Translations under genes and position numbers: made by a program
Notes under the pieces: generated by a model
Told to the model about the DNA's origin: nothing
Database searches by the model: none
What the model saw: only the letters and a program-made list of their open reading frames with translations
NCBI RefSeq assembly: GCF_019649055.1
Contig: NW_026570317.1
Coordinates: 372,001 to 436,000, forward strand
Length of the DNA stretch: 64,000 nt
Origin: Paramacrobiotus metropolitanus
Taxonomy: Eukaryota > Tardigrada > Eutardigrada > Parachela > Macrobiotidae
Reading direction: 5' to 3'
Shown: in pieces, positions 33,191 through 45,309 of the stretch
Position numbering within the stretch: position 1 is the first letter of the stretch
How the letters are laid out: the number at the start of each line of letters is the position of its first letter

Positions 33191-35275
33191 GTAGTGGCTG
33201 ACGTAGTGAACATAATGCTTAGGGGGGAAGTGCCCCCGGGGATCACCGACATATTATACGGAGCCAATCTATTTGCCTTCAAGAAAAAGGACAGCGGAGT
33301 GCGCCCGATTGCGGTTGGTTGAGCCCTACGTCGAATTGTATCCCGCATTGTCTCTTTCAAATCGCGTCATCTAAACAGCGAACTGCAGCCACTCCAGTTA
33401 GGCTTTGCCACGAAAGGTGGCGTTGAAGCAGCAGTTCATGGTGCGCGCTGCTTTATCGAGAATGCCGTCAAAAGCGATAAAGTTCAAGTCCTTTTGAAAC
33501 TGGATGTAAGAAATGCATTTAACTCACTTGACCGGAATAAAATCCTCGAAGCAACGGAGGAATTTCTACCACTGTACTACCGTTATGTCTGGCAGTGTTA
33601 CGGAACACCATCGGTCTTGCTGCATGGCGCCTACCGCATCTCTTCCCAAGCAGGGATACAACAGGGTGATCCCAAAGGACCGCTATTATATTGCCTCGCC
33701 ACCATCAAACCACACCGCCATCTGAAATTAAAATTTCGCGAGAGCTTTTTGGATGACGATGCGCTTGGAGGAGACCCTGAAGACGTGTACGATGACCTAT
33801 GTACTCTGCAGGAAGCGTTGAAAAATGCCGGGCTGCATTTGAACATTGCCAAATGCGAATTGGTAGTGATCGGAGGGTCCGAAACCGATCGCCAAAGGGT
33901 AACTGACGCATTTCTCCAATCGTTCCCTGACTTGCAGTTGCCGCACCTGAACGAGTTGAACTACCTCGGCGCGCCACTCCACGATGACGCGGTTGCAGGC
34001 ACCCTTGCTGTTGAAACGGAGAAGATTGCCAGGATGACACAGCGCTTAAGACTGCTGCCTGCCCACCACGCGTTGTACCTTTTGAAATGCAGCATGGGTC
34101 CGGTAAGAATGATTTACAGGTTGCGAACTGCGCGGTGCTACCTGCAAACGGAGTTGTTGCGACAGTTCGACAAAATGATCATAGACTGTCTGTCGAGAAT
34201 TACCAATGTGAACATTACCGAAGCCATATGGATGCAAGCGGCACTTCCCGTCTCACAGGGTGGTCTCGGAATCCGGAGCATTGAGAAGCTGGCCCTTCCG
34301 GCCTTTTTGGCCTCGGCTTACTCAGTGGTTAAACTGACTAGCGAGTTAGTTGATTTCGACCCGGAAATTTATTGTTGCGACGCCGCAGAAGAGTGGCAAC
34401 AAATGACCAAAGCGGACCTTCCGGCCTTCGAAACCAGAAAACACCAGAAGATTTGGGATGAACCGATCATCCACGGCACGGTGGAAACCCTCTTGGCGGC
34501 AGCTCAGTCAGACATGTCAAGTGAAGCCCGTCTTCGAGGTGTGAGCACTAAGGATAATGGCGCATGGTTGGAAGCACTTCCAGCCGCATCCCTCGGTAAC
34601 TTCCTAAACGACACCACACTCAGAATTGCTGTCGGCCTGCGTCTCGGCGTACCAGTCACCATTCCACACCGTTGCAATTGTGGTGAATGGGCCGATGCAC
34701 GTGGATACCATGGCCTGAGTTGTAAAAAAAGCAGGGGCCGGAAGCCCAGGCACAGCTGCATCAATGTCATTTTAAAGCGCGCCTTTGCTTCCGCCGGTAT
34801 TGAAACGGAACTGGAACCACCTGGTACTTGCCTAACCAATGGCAAGCGCCCCGACGGAGTGGCTTTGGTCCCATGGGAAAGAGGAAAGATGTTGACCTGG
34901 GACGCCACATGCGTGTGCACGGTAGCTTTGTCGCACATCGCGGCAACATCGAAGCAAGCGGGAGCAGCCGCGGCGCGCGCAGAGCAGGATAAAGTGGCGA
35001 AGTATCGGGAACTCTCTCGAGATTACCTGTTCCGCGCATTTGGCGTCGAAACACTTGGACCACTCGGACCGGATGCTTCTCGTTTGGTGACCGAAGTCGG
35101 GAAGATGATACAACAGGAAACAGGCGAGGTACGGGCGACGGAGTTTTTGCGCCAACAGATCAGCATTGACGTCCAACGCGGGAACGCGGCCTCTGTCATG
35201 GGAACAGCACCAGCATCGGCCAACTTAGACGAAATGTTCTGTGTGATTAGGCCGCCCATTTCCGTAGTCGGCTGA
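33191..35275 (+). mobile_element. Retroelement: reverse transcriptase plus restriction-like endonuclease, 5'-truncated
   Basis: The frame is open from 33191 except for one TGA (33320-33322), then continuously open to TGA 35273. Upstream GVRPIAVG and GFATKGGVEAAVHG are typical RT entry motifs. The RT core shows motif A KLDVRNAFNSLD, motif B GIQQGDPKGPLLYCLA and motif C SFLDDDALGGD. A zinc-knuckle-like C-x-C-x10-H-x3-C follows (CNCGEW to HGLSC). The C-terminal endonuclease has GKRPDGVALVPWERGK and LTWDAT, then AVETLGP-type and GNAASVMGT motifs. This layout fits non-LTR elements that use a restriction-like endonuclease (R2/CRE-type organisation), but clade placement is uncertain. No upstream nucleic-acid-binding domain or tail was identified. 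Three shorter fragments of the family are in the window. Confidence 0.82.
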
Positions 35276-35393
35276 GGCTGTGTATTCAGTACAATTCTTT
35301 CACTTTTATGGAAACTTGTGACTGTATTGTATCGCCAAATTGAATTAAAAAGGTATGCACCACTGACGAAGATACCAGTACTCGTGCGTAGAC

Positions 35394-35600
35394 ATGTATT
35401 GTAAATATGTTTACCTGTATGTTTACGGAAAAACTCGTACGCATGTATCGGGTGATTATGTCGTATGTTTACATGTATGCATCATATATATAGATATGTG
35501 GCGCATGTTTACATGGACGTATGTATCGTATAATTACAGTATGATATTTTTACATGTATGTGGACGGGGAGAACTATGTATTTCATACCATTTCACAGTA
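35394..35600. repeat. Degenerate TGTTTACATGTATG repeats
   Basis: Five or six imperfect iterations of TGTTTAC[AC]TGTATG and CGTATG[TC]ATCG occur at irregular spacing. This gives a frame rich in Tyr/Val that should not be read as a gene. Confidence 0.6.
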
Positions 35601-36476
35601 GAAACGTTTCTTTTGCCGTGTCCCACGTGTTACTTTGCAAGCGCACTCCAGGCCATCAATAGTTCATTGCTCGCTTTTGAGCAGTGCTCATTCTGTGTTC
35701 CCGTGCCTGCGTCCTTTCCTCCGGCAACGCGTCCTTTCTTTCCACGTTGTAACGTACACTATCTGCGTGCGCAACATGTTTCCCCGCTGTCGGAATTTTG
35801 TTAATACAATGTCACGTAATATTTAGATTCAATATACGATTATTGGTTATAGCGAGTACTCTACAGCCACGCATTTTTTCAGAAAAGACAAAAAACATGT
35901 TGTTTGCCAAACCATCTAGGCGTGCAACAAAAAACACTCCACTTTCTTCACATGTTCTTCATGTCGAAGCTAAAATTAATTAACCCGAGGCAGAGGTTAT
36001 TGTTTGGAAATTGAAAGTTGTTGACAACAAATGCACGCTGCCGCCGGTCAACTTTCTCGTACGTTCGAGCAAACAGGCGGTTGCGAACTTCGGCACGCAC
36101 TTTCAATACGAGATGTGTTTTTATTTTTTTAACGCGTAAACATCCGGTAGAATCCATTTATAATGAGCAGAGGAGAAACACAAAACCATTATTAAGATCC
36201 GAATAAAATCCGAAATAGTGAAGTACGTAACACCGGTAATCGAATACAGATATCGATATAACCCTGCTCGGTTATTAGATTCCCCCGCATTCGATCCGGA
36301 CATTTTGAAAATGCATACAACGAAAATTTCACGCAAACGGATACTGTTTCCGGTTATGTTTTGTGGTTTGGTAAGTTACCTGTCGCTTTTTCTTTGGTTA
36401 GGCACTGGAGTCTGGAAGTAATAACTAGCACAGAGTAGCAGCAAAGAACTTCGTTTATTTTCTTCATTTATTGTAC

Positions 36477-36514
36477 AATAATTACTTCCTTAATTCTAGA
36501 AGGAAGTAATTATT
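36477..36514. repeat. Perfect hairpin, 15-bp arms
   Basis: AATAATTACTTCCTT (36477-36491) and its complement (36500-36514) flank an 8-base loop. It lies in AT-rich non-coding DNA. Confidence 0.75.
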
Positions 36515-36608
36515 ACAGATCAGCCATAATTATAGTTTTTACAATAATTATCTTTTATATTTACAATAATTATTCAAAAGCGCAATAAGAATGAAAAAGG
36601 ACTCCTGG

Positions 36609-37197
36609 TTAAGGAAAATGGCCCGGTATATAGCGTTAAAAATGGGATACGTACACTAAAACTTTCGCTATCGCGCACTCCGAATCACTTTTTTTAGATA
36701 CTTACTTTATGTCGTTCTAAAGCTAAATGATTTGTGTACATTGTCCTTAAAACCGTCTGCGCGCGCAACATCCGGTTGCGATTTTAAAATCGTTTTTTAT
36801 ATATATTGTCTTTTTCCGATTTTATAAAAATGAATTTCAAAATTTTCAAAATTTATTTTAAAATTATGGGAAAATGCTATAAACCTAAAATTGGTTCACT
36901 TTCGACCTTATGGCCATGTGTCTTTCATAGCAAAGTTTCAAGAAGATCGAGCCATAACCAGACTTTTGGTACACAACAATGCTTTTAAACTTTTCACCCA
37001 TTTTAGTACGCTATATCTCGATTCTCGGCAACCGGATGTTGCGCGCGCAAACGGTTTTCAGGACACTGTATACAAATCATTTAGCTTTACAGAACAACAT
37101 AAGGTATTTACAAAACGTGATTTGGAGTGCGCGATAGCGAAAGTTTTAGTGTATGTATCCCATTTTTAACGCTATGTACCGGGCCATTTCCCTTAAG
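36609..37197. mobile_element. TTAA-bounded foldback element 1
   Basis: The 5' end TTAAGGAAAATGGCCCGGTA (36609) is mirrored by the complement ending in TTAA at 37194-37197. Inner arms share AAACTTTCGCTATCGCGCACTC and its inverse, and ACCGTCTGCGCGCGCAACATCC and its inverse. No ORF has a domain. TTAA at both ends suggests a TTAA-targeting (piggyBac-like) transposition mechanism. Confidence 0.8.
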
Positions 37198-37878
37198 GGA
37201 TTTGGCCCGGTACATAGCACAAGTTCGTGAACATCCCGGGGAAGTTTCGCTGGTGCGCGCTCCCAAGCACTTTTTTGCATTGCTTTATGGTATTTTGTAG
37301 CCAGAAGAATTGTTTACCTAGGTGAGAAAACCGTTTGCGCGCGCAACATCCGGTTCCGAAGTTAGGAGGGTATCAAAATTCCAAAAAGTTTAAATGCATT
37401 CAGGTGTACCAAAAGTCTCATTATAAACCGATCCCTTTCAAATTTTGCGCGTAAATGCTCATTACCATGAAGATCGTTTTGACAGGGATCCAGACTTCTA
37501 CGATTTTTTTCAAATTTTAAAATGAATTTTAAAATTTTTGAAATTCATTTTAAAATTTTAAAAACATGTTAGAACAGTGGATCCGTGTCAAAACGATCTT
37601 CATGGTTATGTGCATTTACGTGCAAAGTTCGAAAGGGATCGGTCCATAATGAGACTTTTGGTACACCTGAATGCATTTAAACTTTTTGGAATTTTGTTAC
37701 CGTCATAACTCCGCAACCGGATGTTGCGCGCGAAAACGGATCTCACGCCTATGTACACCAATCATTTGGCTACACAATGTCAAAAAGCAACCCAAAAGAG
37801 TGTTTGAAAGTGCGCGAAAGCGAATATTCCCGTCAATGTACACGATTGTAGCGCTATGTACCGGGCCAAATCCCTTAA
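37194..37878. mobile_element. TTAA-bounded foldback element 2, sharing its boundary with element 1
   Basis: It starts at the same TTAA that ends element 1 (37194-37197), reads TTAAGGGATTTGGCCCGGTA, and ends with the complement at 37875-37878. The arms are complementary over hundreds of bases, including GCAACATCCGGTT and GATCGTTTTGACA[CG]GGATCC with their inverses. It is a diverged relative of element 1. Confidence 0.8.
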
Positions 37879-38145
37879 GCAATACAGCAATGAACATGCT
37901 CTACAGTACGTGCCGATAACAGAGGCAGCAGTTTCGCGTTGAGTTACTACGAAAATGTTCTGCTCTAAAAACTTGATCGTGACATTTTTCTGCAGAAAAA
38001 GCCTAGAGTTTTGAGAGCCCAGCTACTAGTAAGGCAATAGCAACCATGATGGGATATCAGATTTGTCTTAATACGTAAATTTTGCCGATGAGCTGCTGAT
38101 TCTTAGCACTTGCGTATTTACAAGTCACGTATTTTGGTACTGTAG

Positions 38146-38466
38146 ATCGCTATGTTGCTCGACCGAGTCGCTGCCGGCAAAAACTGTGATGACGACAATC
38201 CACAATCCCTGAATATATACGGAAAAGGATACAAGGCGTCACTGCAGAAATCGACTTTGGTATTGTCGGTGGGGTTTTCGCACGATGTCCACATTCCAGA
38301 CGGAGTTAAAGCGAAAGTTCCCAGCCCGACCGAGATCAAATTGACCGGATGTGACCACGAAAAGGTCCGCAAATTGGCTGAGCTAATTCGCGGAGTCAAG
38401 CCCGCCGAACAGTACAAGGGCAAAGGGATTAAATTTGCCGAACAGAAAGTAAACCGAAAAGCTTGA
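38146..38466 (+). CDS. Bacterial-type ribosomal protein L6 (uL6), C-terminal exon or fragment
   Basis: The frame from ATG 38152 to TGA 38464 encodes the second uL6 domain only: NIYGKGYKASLQKSTLVLSV, GFSHDVHIPDGVKAKV, PSPTEIKLTGCDHEKV and PAEQYKGKGIKFAEQ. GYSHPV/GFSHxV and the PYKGKGI end are the family signature of bacterial and organellar L6. The N-terminal domain (about 75 residues) is missing. A plausible acceptor (CTGTAG) ends at 38145, which would make this the last exon, in phase 0. The most likely role is a nuclear-encoded mitochondrial ribosomal protein; a pseudogene or transferred fragment is possible. No upstream exon was found in the 270 bases before the foldback element. Confidence 0.75.
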   Translation: MAMLLDRVAAGKNCDDDNPQSLNIYGKGYKASLQKSTLVLSVGFSHDVHIPDGVKAKVPSPTEIKLTGCDHEKVRKLAELIRGVKPAEQYKGKGIKFAEQKVNRKA

Positions 38467-40060
38467 GAGGTCCAGCACCAGTTGAATACTGTATAGATAG
38501 CATGTGTTGCCTAAGTCGAATATTTTTACTGTACCCGTAGATATTGAGCAGTTAAACTTATCTGCACTTGCACGATCCTTCTTTAATTGCATGAATACTT
38601 GTGCTAACGAATTTTTTTGTATTTGGCTGATCACATTTTTTACTTAGTACGAAGAGATGCATGTGCGCTCGGCAACTTCACGTACAATGTAATAAAACAT
38701 AATTATTACGCACTCGTATATAGCCGCTGCAATACGCCCCTGTGCAATTGGATCCTTGCATATCAATTGCAAACTACGAACTTTTTTGAAGTAAGTTATT
38801 CCTTGACGGATTGCTTAATTGATGCTTCAATAGAATCCATACCCCGGAAATTGGGCCACTTGACACACGTACGTATCTACAGTACATAATAATTATAAAT
38901 ATGTGCACTCGGCAGATATATTTTTTCGTAATTAAAATATACGGTGCATGTATCATGCAGTAATAATAATGCACACGGTACGCACGGTACAGTTGCTTGA
39001 TGTTTAGCACCTCCATATCATTATATCACTAGAAGTATGGTTAACTTAACGCAAAATTTTGGATTACGTTCGACCCAAGAGTGTGCAAGAACTGTTTAGG
39101 TCCTAAAGGTCACGCTTTTTTAAAAGACTTAGTGGGTGGGCTCTTAAACATACGATTTTATACATGCGTGATGCGCGAGCATATTATTCGCCTTTGCATT
39201 TTGCATCGTACATGGTGATTTTTATTACTCCTACCGCGCTGATCGCGTCATTATATGTGGCCGTCCTGAGATCGCTGTTAAACAAATATCAAATCCTAAA
39301 TAATATAAATATTATTTTTTATTATTTTGGCATTATTCTGGTACATTACAGATGCGTATGATTTTTTTTCCTTGTAATATTTATTTGAAATTCAAACTGT
39401 AGAAATATTGGTAATTTTAATATATACATATTAACTTTTTTGTCTGCAGTTTTGTAATAAGTTCAAGGCATTTTGTTTCCTGCGCGTAGGCGGCCTTGCG
39501 ATGCAGTATGTGGTTCTGGGTGCTGCTATGTTTTGTTGTTCGCGCGGGTGTGGTAATCTACCACCCGTGTGCGAAAACTACGTGAAAACGTTTGTAATTA
39601 TATTATATTGGGATATTTTCCAAATCGGCAGATAAATACGCTGTGCTGCTCCCAGCGCAAACCTACAGATTTCAAGCCGGCTCCCGCTTTAAATTACACA
39701 ATCAACCTACTACATGTCTGTAATTATCTGTACGTGTATACGAAAATACGAGTATATTTACAGTAAATATATTCCTATATTCGAACTTAGGGAGGAATTA
39801 AGTATTCTGTGAGTCCAGATTTTCAGCTCCGAAACTTATTCGGTGATTTACACTATTATGAGAATGCCGGTTTATTGTTTAAAGCAATATAGCCGATTTC
39901 TGTGGAATAACGTCTGAATCAAAAACAGATTTTAATCATTAATATTATTAAAATTATTCTTATTATTATTACTAGCAGAAATGTATAAGACGCAGATAAA
40001 ATCCAATAAATCTAATACATACTAATCGAGCTTGCACATGACTATGAGTAACATAAACAT
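38467..40060. other. AT-rich non-coding stretch
   Basis: There are many short chance ORFs and no domain signatures. I see nothing else in it. Confidence 0.4.
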
Positions 40061-43000
40061 AATAATTTCTCGCAGCGCAATTTTTGCCAGCAGGCTGGGC
40101 GCAGGGACCGAAAGCCCTGTCCTGTTAAGGCACCCGCCCCGGGAATCCGTGGCGCACAAACGCTTTATTAATAACGTTACCGGCAAAAATTGTTTATTCA
40201 GGTAAAACTGCTATAAAATCACCAGCTACCGGCCTTACGCCGGCCGCGATTACCATATCGGCCCCGGTATATCATTTTTCTCGTTCTTGTTCCACAACAA
40301 CAACGCGCTGATCGCCAAAACAAGATCAATCAAGCGCGGTAATATGTATCTGGTGTATACGTGTGTGTGTGTGTTGTAATGTGCCGCTGCCGTTGCCGTC
40401 GTTACTTCGCATTATAGAACACACACTGCAGTATATTGCACTGCACTTCAAACTGCAGCTGTTGCTCATGCAAGCAAGCACACAGGCTTGTTCCGTTCGA
40501 TAAACCTAGCCACACGCACACATTCACCATAAGCCAAGCCAAGCTTTATTGCACTCGGCACTGCTCATAATACAACCAAGCCGCGGCAATGCGGATTCGG
40601 CTGACTACGTCGTTTATCGGGGGTGCTGCCAGATCAGCGGTAACGCAAGCGGAAGTCTTTTGCAACAAAATTTATTTATTTGCGGGTGGGTCGGAGGTAA
40701 AGGTCACCGGAAGGAAAACTATCAATAAAAATGGGGCAAATAATTTTCATTCAAAAATAGCAAATTTACGGCATTTTGAGGAATTTTCCCAAGAATGCTT
40801 TTCGTGCTTAACATGTTGATCGCGCGGAATAACAGGAAATGAAGTATGATATTTTGCGGGCGGCTTAAGCGGTTGGGCGTTCTGGGATTAATCCCTTGTC
40901 GTACCCGAAACAAAAACAATATTTTAAAATCAAAAATGATTTTTTATTGTAATAAAATCTTTAAGAAATTCCAGTACGAATTATTTACCGGTAGTTTTGT
41001 ATTAATACGTTTTATTATTTTCTCGTTCTACTAGATGGCTAATTCTTAAAAAGGTTTTACTCGTACTTTCACATTTTCCGCTGTAAAATACCAGATTTGT
41101 TGTTATTTTTTATTATTATTGCGGTGATTTTTGCAACGTAAAAATCTTTTCTAAATATTGTAATGGATTTTTTCAGCGTTTATTCTATAATGTCTTTGCT
41201 GGTTTTGGGCCGACTATGCATAGCGTTACGTGTGTATTGCCGCGGCGGTGTGCAGCACGTTATAGAACAGGCGGTTCATTCAGTATGCTGCCTAATCGAA
41301 GAGAGAGGCAGCAAGCAATCAAGCTGATAGCGTCAGCATGGGCAAAAAGCAGCCTGTCCATAGAAAGCGCATACTCGATCGTCAATACCGCCATGCAGGC
41401 TTTACGGCACTAAGAGGACCACTAGCGCAACGAAGCACTGGCGCCCTTGGTTGCCACTACCGGCAAACATTGTTAGTGAGAATTACTAAATTCACTAAAT
41501 ACATTGTTAAATACATTACTAAATACATTGTTAGTGAGAATTACTAAATTCACTAACATTGTTAGTGAATTTAGTAATTCTCATTTACGTATTTAAATCA
41601 AACCGCACTGTAAAACATTTGTGGACGGTAAATAAATTTATTCTTCAGAATGTATACTTTCCATTTGATCCACTGGCTCCCCTCTTATTAGTATGTATCT
41701 GCCAATTTATTTATGAAATTTGTGGCAGTTTTAGAGGATCAAAACAACCGGAAATGAAAATCGCGAGCATCCATTTTTAAACTTGGATAACTAACTAAAA
41801 TTCCCCCAAAATAATTGTCACATAAAAGGGTAAATCTGATAGCTTTGCAGTTAGCAAAAATATCGGGTATTAAATAAACAACTGTTTTTTTCTGCGTTTT
41901 TCTGTTTTTTTTTACTTTTTATACATTTAAATCGCTGCCTTCATTTAAGTTATTTTCGCTTGTGTTTTACAGTGAACTTATTTTTTATTTTATTTATTCT
42001 AGGTGCTTATTTGGAAACATGATTTTCAGATCGAAATTTTTCGCGAATACTTTTGCGCGGTAAAGAGCAAACACCGCCTGCCTTACATTTGTATTTCTAT
42101 GGTACTTATTTTCCTTTCTTTTATCCTGTGTATCTGGAATTTTTTTTAATTGTGTTTTTCTTAAGGGAAATTTCTTGTGTACTCATTTTTCTGATTTCGA
42201 TATGCGCGTAATTTTGTAATCGGAATACTTCGCGAATAATTTTGCACGGTAAGAGTAATAAACCAGACTAGCGTCGCTTACTTTTAATTTGCTTTTTCTT
42301 AGTAAATTAGTTTCGATTTTCAGTTCCTTGTTTTTGATAGCTTTTAACCGTGTTTCTCCAGTGTTTTGGTTTTCGGCAGTAAAGTTTCTAATTTAAGTCC
42401 ATAATTTCAAAAGCTAAATGTTTTTCCGCTGTCGCAAATATGCCGGTAGTCGACAACACCCTCGGCGCGTCACCAGCTGTTGCCGTCGTAAAAGCCATTG
42501 GCAGCACGCTCATATTCCCTCAGCAGAGGCAGCCAGCAATGCAAGAACACACAAAGCGCTGCCTATCTGATGCATAGCGACAGCATACAGCAACACACAC
42601 ACAGCCAATAGCACCCGATAGAGAAAAGCCGTATCGCGGCTGATGGCACGTTAATAATACGCCGCACAGCATAACACACAGCATAGAGCGTTGCAGGCTG
42701 CCCTTGTTACAAATACATATCGGCCAAAGCTTAAAGCATAGCACACGCACAACACAGCACACATTCTAAAGCATTCGCAGCCGTTGGAATAGCATTCTCC
42801 GTTCTTATAACATAGCACGTTATAAATCCTACCAGCCACTCAACATTATAGCCGGAATTTCGTTCCACAATCGGGATACAAGTAAGTGATTTTTAACGGC
42901 TCCTATACGGTTGCTAACATAAGCGGCCGTTTATTTGCACGCGCGTATCCGGTTTAGATGGAGAATATTATTGCATAGCGCTGGTAAACGGTGGTCTTTC

Positions 43001-44901
43001 GTCGGTTGGGAAAACGCTGCTGATTTCTTTTTCTACGTTTCCGAAATCGGTTTTAAATTAAAATACTTATATTCAACATAATGTTAGCAATCAGTTTAAA
43101 AGAAAAGAACCTTCGTGGAGGTAGAATAACACCGAGAAAACAGCGGTGGCTGTTGCGCGGCGCTATGTATTCGCCAATAGTGTGGTCATTTTCTCATGAT
43201 TCTCATTTTGCCTTGATGGGTTCGTTAATTGCGGTATTGATTCATCGCGTTGGGGTCTTTGTAAATAATCAGCATTTAGAAACCGCAGTGCATCGCAACT
43301 GTCAATTACCGCCATGCGAATAACATAACATCTGAATAAAGCGATTTGCGTAAATCTTTTTCGAGTATTGCCGATTTTCCCAACATTAATATCGACTAGA
43401 TCCTCGCTTTATATAATTCGATGAATGATAAATTATTATTTATGAATTATTAGAGAACAAAAAATTCGTTACTCAACCGTGTTTTTGGTGTGACTCATTT
43501 TTAAAAATTTGCTGGACTTTTTGAAGAATAAATTATTCATTTTTTCTTTTTAATTTTATTTTATCGATTTTTCTTCGGCAAATAAATTCCCAGAAAATAT
43601 TCCCCGGTCGTCCGTTTATTTAGGGAAAATTAGAAAAAACCCGTGGATATTTTTTTTGCATTTTAATTAAATAGGAAATATGAGCACATGACGCGGCTGT
43701 ATTGACGCCGTATATATTTTATCACGTGGTCATTTGCTAGCAGTATGGCGAATGCCGATCAGGGCGCACAGTGCTGGCTTTTATCGTTGTCGAGTAGAGC
43801 ATGTTGTGTAGGCACGCAAATGCGAAGCAAGGCAGTTGTAATGCTGCCGTTCCCTGCAGCACTACGAATGCCGATCGGCCATTATGGCCGCTGCAGTGCT
43901 GCTGTCATATATTGCAGGCGGCGTGCAGCGGCGCATTACACATTCCCATAGCGTTCGATTCACAAGAGAACATAGCGAACATTACGCCGGTTTTGGCGGG
44001 CTTGGCGGATGTGCGGTGCGCGCCGGTGTTCCCAAGATTCAGCTGTACGCGGCGAGGGCACAGTAAATCAGTGGAAAATTTAGTCCAGCATTTAAAAATC
44101 GCTTTTAAATTGTAAAAAACTTCATAATTTTTTCCTTAGTGGAAATTTGTAGAAAACGTCTAGATTAAATATTCTGAAACTTCATAAAATTAAAAATAAC
44201 CAGGTGTTCAGACCAGTGAATATTCGATCCATCTGTATTCTGTCTAAAAACCACTTTCTAATACACATCAATACAGCACAGCATTTAAAAAAACTTGTTC
44301 CTTTTTCATCAAAAGATGCTGCGAATTTGTCAAAAATTTTCTCAGACGTGCAGTATTTAATAAATTAGCAGACTGTTGATTTCCTGGCAATGTTCCTCAA
44401 CGTCATCCAGTTTTTATTTTATTGCATTTTATTTCATTTCCGCATACACGCCTCTTATCGTGTACTATTCAGTAAATCATTATTCGTGTCATGCTTTGTT
44501 ATTATTTTTTATTATTCGTGTTCTATAATATTATTATTAATTTTTTATAAATTTTTATCAGCATGATGTATCGTACTTTATGTAACCGAAAAACAACATT
44601 ATGTAACAACAACATTGGCGGTAATGCTGCAAAATTTGTTGAGAAAAATAACGATTTTTTAAAATACTTAAGTACTGGTCTTTTACTGCAGAAGTTGCTA
44701 AGGCATTTTTCATAATACTAGAATATTATTTGCGTGAACATAGCGTACGTACTTTAACGTTTTTATTTATCGCAAAATATACTGCACATGTGAAAATATT
44801 GAAAAGTGCCGACACAAGGAGAATGTTTTAACTGCATAAAACACCGAAAAATTTTCCATAAATTTCGTAACGTTTTACTAAAAACTGCTCATCATCCCGC
44901 C
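40061..44901. other. Non-coding region with alternating AT-rich DNA and GC-richer blocks
   Basis: GC-richer blocks lie at about 40070-40600, 41205-41470, 42430-42800 and 43740-44060, separated by AT-rich DNA. Their ORFs (for example 40589-40819, 43081-43323 and 43801-44115) show no domain and lack paralogues in the window. Two neighbouring segments (about 42030-42090 and 42185-42260) are diverged duplicates sharing TTCGCGAATA and TTTTGC[GA]CGGTAA. 42580-42760 is rich in CACACA and CAGCA words. The role of the blocks is unknown. Confidence 0.4.
41467..41583. repeat. Nested direct and inverted repeats around ATTGTTAGTGAG
   Basis: A unit beginning ACATTGTTAGTGAGAATTAC occurs at 41468 and again at about 41526. 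It is followed at 41561-41583 by its inverse (GTTAGTGAATTTAGTAATTC). It can form a stable hairpin. Confidence 0.7.
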
Positions 44902-45309
44902 ATGGCTGCGCCCGCTCCCAATCTGCTGATGTGCACAATGTGCCGGAAACGGCAGCCGGCAGCGGCAGCGCCCAGTAAAGCGCGCAAGGTCGCCATGCAG
45001 CCGGCTGTACAGGCGATGGGGACCATTCTGCAGAAACACCGGAAGAAGACAATATTGACCGGACGTCTGCAGAAAAAACCCGCCCACCTTATCCAGAAAA
45101 AGAAGCCATTGCCGGCGAAAAAACGCACGGCTTTGAAGCGGCCCATCTCTCTGTATAAACTGTATAAGAAAGCGGCTGTGGTTAAAAAGCGTCATGTCAA
45201 GGGCAAATACCATCAGAATGCGACGAACAAACCAGCGCGCAAGGCGCCGAAGAAAGGAATTAACACCAACAAGAAACGCGCGGTTTTTAATGCCAGAGTG
45301 AAGAGGTAG
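44902..45309 (+). CDS. Small Lys/Ala-rich basic protein, unknown family
   Basis: This is a single-exon frame. I choose ATG 44902 (context CCGCCATGGC) over the upstream in-frame ATG at 44806, giving 135 residues. It begins MAAPAPNLLMCTMCRKRQ, a C-x2-C pair. It is then dominated by Lys, Arg and Ala with short repeats (KKPLPAKKRTALKRP, KKAAVVKKRHVKGKY, KPARKAPKKG) and ends VKR. There are almost no acidic residues. The composition fits a nucleic-acid- or chromatin-binding protein of the linker-histone-tail or protamine-like sort, and it sits next to an HMGB gene, but no domain is recognised and function is inference. Codon use is GC-richer than the flanks, supporting a real gene. Confidence 0.6.
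   Translation: MAAPAPNLLMCTMCRKRQPAAAAPSKARKVAMQPAVQAMGTILQKHRKKTILTGRLQKKPAHLIQKKKPLPAKKRTALKRPISLYKLYKKAAVVKKRHVKGKYHQNATNKPARKAPKKGINTNKKRAVFNARVKR

Larger units (their letters stand above)
35276..36608. other. Non-coding spacer
   Basis: It contains the TGTTTACATGTATG-type repeats (35394-35600) and a hairpin at 36477-36514. ORFs are short and unrecognised. Confidence 0.45.

Noticed and set aside
40589-40819. ORF with an IYLFAGGSEV stretch resembling a Kelch repeat
   Set aside because: A single short resemblance with no second repeat or neighbouring exon.
40861-40915. Possible tRNA-like segment
   Set aside because: No consistent cloverleaf or B-box could be drawn on either strand.
42520-42839. 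Cys-rich minus-strand ORFs near CA-rich DNA
   Set aside because: The cysteines come from translating CACACA/GCA-type simple sequence and not from a disulfide-rich protein.
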